DNA of 13,130 bases from an uncultured Collinsella sp. (GTDB lineage: Bacteria; Actinomycetota; Coriobacteriia; Coriobacteriales; Coriobacteriaceae): positions 1 through 13,130 of the forward strand of contig CAADVS010000067.1 in NCBI GenBank assembly GCA_900752545.1, written 5' to 3'. Both the position numbers and the translations under genes were made by a program. Positions 6,787 to 13,130 of this stretch are shown piece after piece. Below the pieces are notes generated by a model. The model made no database searches and was not told the origin of the DNA. It worked only from the letters and a program-made list of their open reading frames with translations. How positions within the stretch are numbered: the first letter of the stretch is position 1; the number at the start of each line of letters is the position of its first letter.

Positions 6787-7617
6787 TTAGGCCTCGTCTG
6801 TCTTGTGCGGGGCGATGGCCTCAACGGCGGAGACGGCCTTGGGCAGCATGCCATCGGGCAGTGCGGTCTCGACTTCACCCTTATCGCAGGCCTCGGCGAG
6901 TGACGGATTGATGGGAAGCTGACCCAAGATGTCGAGGTTGTAGCGCTCGGCGACTTCGGGGAGCTTGCTCTTGCCAAAGACCTCGATCTTCTTGCCGCAG
7001 TCGGGGCACTCGATATAGCTCATGTTCTCGACAATGCCCAGAATAGGGACGTTCATCTTCTCGGCCATGTTGACTGCCTTGGCGACGATCATCGAGACCA
7101 AGTCTTGCGGGCTCGTGACGATGACGATGCCATCGACGGGCAGCGATTGGAAAACGGTGAGCGCGACGTCACCCGTTCCCGGAGGCATATCGACCAGCAG
7201 GTAGTCGATGGGGCCCCACGAGGTCTCGCTCCAGAATTGCCTGATGGCGCCCGCGATAACCGGGCCACGCCAAAGGACGGGATCGGTTTCGTTTTGGAGC
7301 AACAGGTTGGAGCTCATGACCTTGACGCCGTGCTCGGAGATCTCGGGCAGCATGAGGTTGCCGAGGGCATGGATATGGCGTCCGCTCATGCCGAACATTT
7401 TGGGGATGGAGGGGCCGGTGATGTCGGCGTCGAGAATGCCAACCTTGTTGCCGCGGCGGGCGAGCTCGGTTGCGATGGCGCCCGTCACAAACGACTTGCC
7501 GACGCCTCCCTTGCCGGAAAGCACAGCGATAACGCGCTTGACCTCCGACAGCGTATTCTCTTCAAATTGCGACGGCGTTGATTGTCCGCCGGCTGCTTGT
7601 GTGTGCTCGCAACCCAT
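6787..7617 (-). CDS. Mrp/NBP35 (ApbC) family Fe-S cluster carrier ATPase
   Basis: Mrp/ApbC/NBP35 proteins are cytoplasmic P-loop ATPases that bind a [4Fe-4S] cluster at a dimer interface and pass it to apoproteins. The 276-residue product has the deviant Walker A GKGGVGKS (35-42), DADITGPSIPKMFG (63-76), the switch II VDMPPGTGDVALT (142-154), SPQDLVSM (169-176) and ENMSYIECPDC (197-207), in which Cys204 and Cys207 are the expected cluster ligands. The N-terminal DUF59/MIP18 domain of longer Mrp proteins is absent; instead there is a short polar tail with one cysteine (Cys3), less than the four-Cys N-terminus of eukaryotic NBP35. I chose the ATG at 7617 because AAGGAG precedes it by six bases; an in-frame ATG at 7674 would place the start on the -10 box of the likely promoter. 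It is translationally coupled to the BaiN-like gene. Confidence 0.94.
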   Translation of the reverse strand: MGCEHTQAAGGQSTPSQFEENTLSEVKRVIAVLSGKGGVGKSFVTGAIATELARRGNKVGILDADITGPSIPKMFGMSGRHIHALGNLMLPEISEHGVKVMSSNLLLQNETDPVLWRGPVIAGAIRQFWSETSWGPIDYLLVDMPPGTGDVALTVFQSLPVDGIVIVTSPQDLVSMIVAKAVNMAEKMNVPILGIVENMSYIECPDCGKKIEVFGKSKLPEVAERYNLDILGQLPINPSLAEACDKGEVETALPDGMLPKAVSAVEAIAPHKTDEA

Positions 7618-7622
7618 GTATG

Positions 7623-7630
7623 ACTCCTTT
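7623..7630 (-). promoter_or_regulatory. Ribosome binding site that fixes the Mrp start
   Basis: AAAGGAGT on the - strand ends six bases before the ATG at 7617. It rules in the 276-residue form over the 19-residue-longer open frame, whose added residues lie upstream of this site. Confidence 0.85.
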
Positions 7631-7672
7631 GTATATGTTGGGGCCGGGGCCCCGCGATGTGACACGAGCGTC

Positions 7673-7702
7673 ATTGTACCCTCGTTTGCGAGCGGGAGTC
7701 AT
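7673..7702 (-). promoter_or_regulatory. Likely promoter of the mrp-baiN-like operon
   Basis: On the - strand, ATGACT (7702-7697, four of six -35 positions including the TGAC core) and TACAAT (7678-7673, five of six -10 positions) are 18 bases apart. Transcription would begin near 7666, leaving a leader of about 50 nt that includes a GC-rich GGGGCC/GGCCCC inverted repeat near 7640-7653. A short inverted repeat, CTCG-N4-CGAG (7681-7692), lies inside the spacer and could be an operator, though it is short. This supports an expression unit separate from the LTA-synthase-like gene. Confidence 0.55.
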
Positions 7703-7762
7703 TTGCGATGCATTTGGGCCGAGCGTGCTTGCAATACGATGGGTCCAAGCGAATGGGCGGGC

Positions 7763-9916
7763 TTACTGAACTTTGCTGGCGAACTCGAGGTATTGCATGC
7801 GCTGCAGCTTGTCGATCGTCGAGGCGTATGGGCTGTCTTCAGATTCCAAGTCGTAGCGCAGCCCGTCGGCACCAAGATAGCCGGCGACATTGATGGTGGG
7901 CACATCTGACCTTGTTGCAAGCAGGGCCTTTTGATAGTCAGTGAGCGGGGCGCCGATCTTATTAAGGGTAATAGCTGCAATCTCGTTTGCCCCGACGGTG
8001 TCGTAGACGTTGAGCTCGGTATTGCCGGCGATTTCATAGTTAGCCCAGACGAAATAGGTCGACTGATAGATACGGAAAGCGTGGCTTGCCGTATCTTCCT
8101 GAGGGTACAGCTCGTCGTTGAGAGTCGTTGCGGCGCTCGGCTGATGGTCGCCAAAAAAGACAAGAACAACCGGTCTGCCGATATTGCGGAGCTCGTTGAT
8201 AAAGTACTCGAGGTCCCGGTCGGATGCATTGATGCAGGTGAGATAGGTATTGAGCGCGCTATTGGCGCCCTCGCTGGCTCCCTCGACCCAATAGTTTGTC
8301 AGCTCTTCGGCGGGAACGGTGCCATAGTCGTAGCCGCCGTGATTTTGCATCGTGACGTCAAAGATGAACTGCGGGGCTTCGTCGGTTCTGAGCAGGTCGA
8401 GTATCTTGTCGTAGGTGGCGTAGTCGCATACGCCGGCATGGTAATAGGGCGCACCTTCGAAATCGCCGATTGAAAGAAAGTCTCCAAAACCCAGCTGCTG
8501 ATAGATTTTATCTCGATGGTAGTTGACGGGGTTTTGCGGGTGCATAGCGGTAGTGGTATACCCAAGCTCTTTAAGGTCCTTTGCCAGGCTGTTGACGCCA
8601 TTCATCTGATACAGCTGATAGGGGATTTTGCCTAATCCGACAAAGGCCGTTGTCGCTCCGGTCAAAAATTCGAATTCGGAGTTCGCCGTTCCGCCACCGG
8701 TGACCGAAGCGAGCATGGTGCCGCGAACAAGTGTGTCGGGAAGCGAGTTGTAGAATGCGGGACCGGTGTACCCGGCCGCCTGGAGCTGCTCAAAGCACGA
8801 AAGGTCGCTAAAACTCTCGTTCATGACGGCAACAATCGTCGGCTTGATTTCATTGAACTGGGCAACGGCCGCCGCGCGCTGCTCGCTCGAGCCATACGTG
8901 CTGTCGTAGGCGGCGGCGAGCTCCTGCTCGATGCTCTGCGCCTCATCGGGCGTATAGTCTTCGGGCTTTTCAATGGGCAACTCGTTGACCATTTCGGTGA
9001 ACGAAGTGATAAAACCCTGAGACGCATACGTGGTGATGGGCTGCCAACGGTCAAATCCAAAATCCAGCGACTGCTCCAAGTCGATGTTGGAAAAGCCCAA
9101 GAGCCCCACAACGGTCACTAGCAGAAAAGCGCAGAGGTTAGCGGCGATTGCGGGGAAGACATGGGCGGGCGTACGGAGCTTTCGCGGTCGGATAAGCGAA
9201 AGAAGCCCCAGGGAAATCTCCAGCAGGGCGAGTGAGGTTACGATTCCTGCAGTGAAGGTGAACTCATATCCCTCACTTACTTCCATTGCGGTGCCCAATG
9301 CCAAAATGTCGCTCGGCAGGATGGCCTCGCCTTTAAACGTTATGACGAAGTGCTCGGCAATGCCAAGGGTACAACAGACGACGGGCACGAGGGCCATGAC
9401 TCCTCCATGACGCTGTCCCAGCAAATAAAGGGAGAGCAGAACCGTCGCGAGCAGCCCAACGGAAAACCCGAATGAGTTGGCGGGAATGCGATAGAACGTT
9501 TCGTTGCAGGCAATTTCGAGTGAAACGAACGAGAGCGCTGAAACAGCGGCGACGACAAGGATGTCGCGGCAAATACAGGCAACCGTTCCCGTCGCAAGAT
9601 CGGTTTGGTCGATAAGTCCCGAAACCAAGGGCTCGACAAGAAGTATGACGGCGGCAGCACCGAGCGCCGAATAAGAAAGGACCCATAGGGAACAGTCCTC
9701 ATTTACGAGCAATTGATTCGTAATCCATGCAGCTACCATGCCGAGCGGGATGAGGAGCATCGCGCACCAAAAGACGCGGGCAATGGGCGGTTTTTCGTTG
9801 TGTTTGATTGAAAAATACACGCGCACGACGACGGCGGCCACGATAAGGACGGCGATGAATATGGGCAGATTGGCCATGCCACTCGAAGTGATTTCAAGGG
9901 GGATATCTTCGGTCAT
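7763..9916 (-). CDS. LTA synthase family sulfatase-fold membrane protein
   Basis: Members transfer glycerol-phosphate or similar groups from phospholipid head groups to a glycolipid or polymer outside the membrane. Of 717 residues, the first 275 or so hold about seven or eight hydrophobic segments (near 17-36, 48-66, 78-97, 117-135, 150-167, 172-192, 222-241 and 256-274), more than the five of S. aureus LtaS. The external sulfatase/alkaline-phosphatase-fold domain runs from about 358 to 660. It has a metal-binding Glu367 in MNESFSD, a probable catalytic Thr410 in GGGTANSEFE, the substrate-region NYHRDKIYQQLGF (465-477), His526 in MQNHGGYD and metal-binding Asp590-His591 in GDHQPS. Where LtaS has a Trp beside the substrate Arg, this protein appears to have Tyr466 with Arg468 retained. 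The start ATG at 9916 has GAGGA six bases upstream. The polymer made is unknown. It diverges from uvrA across a 193-bp gap. Confidence 0.88.
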   Translation of the reverse strand: MTEDIPLEITSSGMANLPIFIAVLIVAAVVVRVYFSIKHNEKPPIARVFWCAMLLIPLGMVAAWITNQLLVNEDCSLWVLSYSALGAAAVILLVEPLVSGLIDQTDLATGTVACICRDILVVAAVSALSFVSLEIACNETFYRIPANSFGFSVGLLATVLLSLYLLGQRHGGVMALVPVVCCTLGIAEHFVITFKGEAILPSDILALGTAMEVSEGYEFTFTAGIVTSLALLEISLGLLSLIRPRKLRTPAHVFPAIAANLCAFLLVTVVGLLGFSNIDLEQSLDFGFDRWQPITTYASQGFITSFTEMVNELPIEKPEDYTPDEAQSIEQELAAAYDSTYGSSEQRAAAVAQFNEIKPTIVAVMNESFSDLSCFEQLQAAGYTGPAFYNSLPDTLVRGTMLASVTGGGTANSEFEFLTGATTAFVGLGKIPYQLYQMNGVNSLAKDLKELGYTTTAMHPQNPVNYHRDKIYQQLGFGDFLSIGDFEGAPYYHAGVCDYATYDKILDLLRTDEAPQFIFDVTMQNHGGYDYGTVPAEELTNYWVEGASEGANSALNTYLTCINASDRDLEYFINELRNIGRPVVLVFFGDHQPSAATTLNDELYPQEDTASHAFRIYQSTYFVWANYEIAGNTELNVYDTVGANEIAAITLNKIGAPLTDYQKALLATRSDVPTINVAGYLGADGLRYDLESEDSPYASTIDKLQRMQYLEFASKVQ

Positions 9917-9951
9917 GGACGTTCCTCTGTTACAGCAAATTAAGTTCAGTT

Positions 9952-9965
9952 TTAGATTACTCTAA
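9952..9965 (-). promoter_or_regulatory. Inverted repeat upstream of the LTA-synthase-like gene
   Basis: TTAGA and TCTAA flank a 4-bp TTAC centre, a perfect 5-bp-arm inverted repeat 36 bp before the start codon at 9916 and close to where a -10 box would lie (TAGAGT on the - strand, four of six). It could be an operator for this gene. The arms are short, so chance is possible. No convincing -35 box was found for this gene. Confidence 0.3.
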
Positions 9966-10034
9966 CCTTTCCACGGCATTTCGAGAAACAAAGCACCCGA
10001 CACGCAAAGCAAAAGGTCTGCGAATCTTGTATTA

Positions 10035-10048
10035 CGAACATCTGTGCG
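10035..10048 (+). promoter_or_regulatory. Candidate LexA/SOS box upstream of uvrA
   Basis: CGAACATCTGTGCG matches the Gram-positive LexA consensus CGAAC-N4-GTTCG at nine of ten half-site positions (GTGCG instead of GTTCG on the right). It lies 62-75 bases before the uvrA start and would overlap the -35 region of a weak -10 candidate, TAAACT at 10061-10066, a position suited to repression. uvrA is a classical SOS gene in many bacteria, which adds support. LexA is not in the window. Confidence 0.55.
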
Positions 10049-10109
10049 CGTTGAGTGCGTTAAACTCATCGACAGTGTGATTTGAGGTTATAGGAGGCAA
10101 GGAGCTTCC

Positions 10110-12989
10110 ATGTCTGATTCTTCTATCGTTATCCGTGGTGCGCGCGAACACAACCTGCGCAATATCGATGTTTCCATCCCGCGCGACGAGCTCGTGGTCA
10201 TTACCGGTCTTTCGGGCTCGGGCAAGAGCTCGCTGGCGTTTGACACGATTTATGCCGAGGGTCAGCGTCGCTACGTGGAGAGCCTGTCGAGTTATGCGCG
10301 CCAGTTTTTAGGCCAGATGGACAAGCCCGATCTAGACTCGATCGACGGCCTTTCGCCGGCCGTCTCGATCGATCAGAAGACGACGTCCAAGAATCCGCGC
10401 TCGACGGTGGGTACTGTAACTGAGATTTATGACTACCTTCGCTTGCTTTTTGCACGCGTGGGCACGCCGCACTGTCCCGAGTGCGGTCGCGTTATCGAGC
10501 GCCAGACCACCGACCAGGTCGCCGATAAGGTCCTGGCAGCGGGAGAGGGTCGTCGTGCGTTTGTGCTGGCACCGGTGGTGCGCGGGCGCAAAGGCGAGTA
10601 CGCAAAATTGTTCGAGGATCTTCGGGCTGAGGGCTTTAGCCGCGTGCGTGTCGACGGCGAAGTACGCTCGCTCGACGACCCCATCGATCTGGACAAAAAG
10701 TTCAAGCACGATATCGAGGTCGTAGTCGACCGCATCGTGATTCGGGAAAACTCTCTGGGCCGTATCGCCGAGTCGGTTGAACAGGCGACTGCCTTGGCAC
10801 ACGGCAATGTGAACGTGTACATGCTGCCCGAGCGCGACGCTCCCGAGGGAACCGAGGGCGAGCTGCTGGAGTATTCGCTGGCACTGGCGTGCCCGGAGCA
10901 CGGGCATTCCATCGACGACCTGCAGCCGCGCGATTTCTCGTTCAACGCGCCCTATGGTGCATGTCCCGAGTGCGATGGCCTGGGCTTTAAAAAGACAGTC
11001 GATGCCGAGGCGCTGATTGAAGACCCCTCAAAGTCGATTGCCGACGGAGTCTTTGGTAGCCTGTTCGGCAATTCCAACTATTATCCGCAGATTTTTGCTG
11101 CGGTCTGCAAACACTTTAAGGTGAGTGCCGATACGCCATGGGAGGACCTGCCCCCGCGGGTGCGTCGTGCGTTTTTGGATGGCATGGGCGACACGAAGAT
11201 TTCGGTCGACTATCAAAAGCTCGATGGGCGTCGCAGCCAGTGGGACACTAAGTTCTCGGGTGTGCGCAATATCCTGTACGAGCGCTACAACGAGACGACG
11301 AACGAGAACACCAGGGCTCGCTTGGAGAAATACATTCGCGAAGAGCCATGCTCGAGCTGTCACGGTGCTCGCCTGCGTCCCGAGATGCTTGCCGTCACCG
11401 TGGGCGGCAAGTCCATTTACGATGTCTGCTGCCTGTCCTGTCGCGAGTCGCTCGAGTTTTTTGAGGACCTTGAGCTCACAGAGCGTCAACAATTCATCGG
11501 CGGTCGTATCGTCAAGGAAATCCTGGAGCGCCTGCGTTTTCTGGTCGATGTCGGACTCGACTATCTGACGCTCGATCGCGCCTCGGCGACGCTTTCTGGC
11601 GGTGAGGCCCAACGCATTCGCCTGGCAACGCAGATCGGCGCCGGCCTCATGGGCGTTCTGTACATTCTGGACGAGCCGTCGATCGGCCTTCACCAACGCG
11701 ATAACGAACGCCTGATCAAGACGCTCGAGCGCTTGCGCGATATCGGCAATACCGTTATCGTCGTCGAGCACGACGAAGATACAATTCGCGCTGCAGACTA
11801 CGTGATCGATATGGGTCCCGGTGCGGGCGTTAACGGCGGACACGTGGTCGCCGCGGGAACGCCTGCCGATATCATGGCATGCCCCGATTCCATGACGGGT
11901 GCTTATTTGACCGGCAAGCGGATGATCCGCGTGCCCGATGAGCGCCGCAAGCCCGGTCGCGGCTGTCTTAAGATCACGGGCGCCCGCGCTAATAACCTCA
12001 AAAACGTTACCGCCAAGATTGAGTTCGGTACGCTCACAGTCGTTACCGGTGTTTCGGGATCGGGCAAGAGCTCCCTGGTCACCGATACGATTGCGCCCGC
12101 GCTTACGAATGCCATCCATCGTTCGACGCGTCCTGTGGGGCCGTACAAGAAGATTGAGGGCATTGAGTGCATCGATAAGGTAATCGATATCGACCAGTCA
12201 CCGATCGGTCGCACGCCGCGTTCGAACCCTGCGACCTATATTGGCCTTTGGGATGATCTGCGTGCGCTATTTGCAAGCACGCCGGAGTCGAAGGCGCGCG
12301 GCTACTCGCCGGGACGTTTCTCCTTTAACGTAAGCGGAGGTCGCTGCGAGGCGTGCAAGGGCGATGGCCAGATTAAGATCGAGATGCACTTCCTTCCCGA
12401 TATCTATGTCCCCTGTGAGGTATGTGGCGGCAAGCGTTATAACCGCGAGACGCTCGAGGTTACCTACCGCGGCAAGACAATCTCGGATGTGCTCGACATG
12501 AGTGTCACCGAAGCACTGGCTTTCTTTGGGAATATCCCGCAGATTAAGCGCAAACTGCAGACCCTATATGACGTGGGTCTGGGCTACGTGAGCTTGGGTC
12601 AGCCCGCTACGACGCTTTCGGGCGGCGAGGCGCAGCGCGTGAAGCTCGCCAAGGAGCTTCATCGTCGCCAGACAGGCAAGACGTTCTACATTTTGGACGA
12701 GCCCACAACCGGCCTCCATTTTGAGGATGTTCGTCAGCTGCTCGACGTGTTGCAACGCCTGGTCGATGCGGGCAACACGGTTCTGGTGATCGAGCACAAC
12801 CTTGATGTCATCAAGGTTGCCGACCGCCTGATCGATATGGGCCCCGAGGGCGGCAATGGCGGCGGAACCGTCGTGGTCTCAGGCACGCCGGAGCAAGTCG
12901 CGGCATGTTCGCAGAGCTACACGGGCAAGTTCTTGGCGCCGTTGCTCAAGCGTGACCGTGAGCGTCAGGCGCAGCTCGACGCACAGTAA
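10110..12989 (+). CDS. uvrA: Excinuclease ABC subunit A
   Basis: UvrA is the ABC-type ATPase dimer that scans DNA for distortions and loads UvrB. The 959-residue length is normal. The first ATPase half has Walker A GLSGSGKSS (33-41), signature LSGGEAQRIRL (495-505) and Walker B ILDEPSIGLH (519-528). The second has GVSGSGKSS (647-655), LSGGEAQRVKL (836-846) and ILDEPTTGLH (861-870). The C-terminal zinc module uses Cys746, Cys749, Cys769 and Cys772. The first zinc module is CPEH (261-264) with CPEC (285-288), so a His stands in for the second Cys, a form I recall from actinobacterial UvrA. An extra CPEC at 122-125 lies near the start of the UvrB-binding region. The ATG at 10110 has AAGGAG at 10099-10104; a second AGGAGG at 10092-10097 is rather far. 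An SOS-box candidate lies upstream, implying damage induction. Confidence 0.98.
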   Translation: MSDSSIVIRGAREHNLRNIDVSIPRDELVVITGLSGSGKSSLAFDTIYAEGQRRYVESLSSYARQFLGQMDKPDLDSIDGLSPAVSIDQKTTSKNPRSTVGTVTEIYDYLRLLFARVGTPHCPECGRVIERQTTDQVADKVLAAGEGRRAFVLAPVVRGRKGEYAKLFEDLRAEGFSRVRVDGEVRSLDDPIDLDKKFKHDIEVVVDRIVIRENSLGRIAESVEQATALAHGNVNVYMLPERDAPEGTEGELLEYSLALACPEHGHSIDDLQPRDFSFNAPYGACPECDGLGFKKTVDAEALIEDPSKSIADGVFGSLFGNSNYYPQIFAAVCKHFKVSADTPWEDLPPRVRRAFLDGMGDTKISVDYQKLDGRRSQWDTKFSGVRNILYERYNETTNENTRARLEKYIREEPCSSCHGARLRPEMLAVTVGGKSIYDVCCLSCRESLEFFEDLELTERQQFIGGRIVKEILERLRFLVDVGLDYLTLDRASATLSGGEAQRIRLATQIGAGLMGVLYILDEPSIGLHQRDNERLIKTLERLRDIGNTVIVVEHDEDTIRAADYVIDMGPGAGVNGGHVVAAGTPADIMACPDSMTGAYLTGKRMIRVPDERRKPGRGCLKITGARANNLKNVTAKIEFGTLTVVTGVSGSGKSSLVTDTIAPALTNAIHRSTRPVGPYKKIEGIECIDKVIDIDQSPIGRTPRSNPATYIGLWDDLRALFASTPESKARGYSPGRFSFNVSGGRCEACKGDGQIKIEMHFLPDIYVPCEVCGGKRYNRETLEVTYRGKTISDVLDMSVTEALAFFGNIPQIKRKLQTLYDVGLGYVSLGQPATTLSGGEAQRVKLAKELHRRQTGKTFYILDEPTTGLHFEDVRQLLDVLQRLVDAGNTVLVIEHNLDVIKVADRLIDMGPEGGNGGGTVVVSGTPEQVAACSQSYTGKFLAPLLKRDRERQAQLDAQ

Positions 12990-13072
12990 AGAGATGTTGT
13001 AGCACCGACGCGCCACCGATTCCTTCTGATTCGGGTTGATTTTCAATCTCAACGCAACAGCCTGAACGGACC

Positions 13073-13103
13073 CCGCGTTTCCGCAGCTAGCGCAACGCGG
13101 AAA
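13073..13103. repeat. Two overlapping, mutually exclusive inverted repeats
   Basis: CCGCGTT (13073-13079) can pair with AACGCGG (13094-13100), while TTTCCGC (13078-13084) can pair with GCGGAAA (13097-13103). The two 7-bp stems share bases, so only one can form at a time. No T run follows on the + strand, so this is not a standard terminator for uvrA. Apart from this element I see nothing in 12990-13130: no gene, promoter or RNA is recognisable. Confidence 0.4.
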
Positions 13104-13130
13104 TAGCTCCCGGCACCTGGCCATCACTTC

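Noticed and set aside
10120..12980. Zinc-finger change in UvrA (CPEH instead of CPxC) as a sign of an unusual paralog
   Set aside because: His-for-Cys at this position is, as I recall, common in actinobacterial UvrA, and all ATPase motifs and the C-terminal four-Cys module are intact.
1..13130. Defence island, prophage, insertion sequence or CRISPR array
   Set aside because: No transposase, integrase, terminal inverted repeats, direct-repeat array or defence-type domain was found; all large genes fall in core families.

Overview
This window looks like ordinary chromosomal core sequence from a moderately GC-rich Gram-positive bacterium. Strong AAGGAG-type ribosome binding sites, a lipoteichoic-acid-synthase-type membrane enzyme, an actinobacterial-style UvrA and the gene content together suggest Coriobacteriia, probably Collinsella or a relative. 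That assignment is inference from remembered gene content and protein style. I see no phage, insertion sequence, CRISPR array, toxin-antitoxin pair, tRNA or rRNA.

Layout. Bases 1-220 hold the possible last codons of an upstream + strand gene, a strong intrinsic terminator (63-94) and a leader with a weak promoter candidate. A + strand cluster follows: coaE (dephospho-CoA kinase, 221-862), a membrane-anchored lytic transglycosylase overlapping it by 8 bases (855-1436), and uvrB (1488-3728), closed by a hairpin at 3734-3765. Four genes then read on the - strand. In transcription order they are an LTA-synthase-family sulfatase-fold protein (9916-7763), an Mrp/NBP35 Fe-S carrier ATPase (7617-6787), a BaiN/HI0933-family flavoprotein starting on the base after the Mrp stop (6786-5515), and a COG2509-type FAD-dependent dehydrogenase (5434-3794) behind a terminator-like hairpin. 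uvrA (10110-12989) lies on the + strand, divergent from the LTA-synthase-like gene. The last 141 bases are non-coding as far as I can see and contain two mutually exclusive stems. No gap between genes exceeds 300 bases.

How the genes relate. UvrA and UvrB are the damage-recognition proteins of nucleotide excision repair; uvrC is not in the window. A good LexA-type operator candidate (10035-10048) sits upstream of uvrA, and I found no matching site before uvrB. CoaE completes coenzyme A synthesis. The lytic transglycosylase and the LTA-synthase-like enzyme act at the cell envelope. Mrp and the BaiN-like protein are almost certainly co-transcribed and translationally coupled, which puts an Fe-S carrier next to a flavoprotein of unknown substrate, with a second flavoprotein immediately downstream.

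I looked for an undescribed system and did not find a convincing one. The items most worth checking are the uvrA SOS box, an altered loop and charged insertion in the BaiN-like protein, the divergent LTA-synthase-like enzyme, and several small inverted repeats in intergenic regions.
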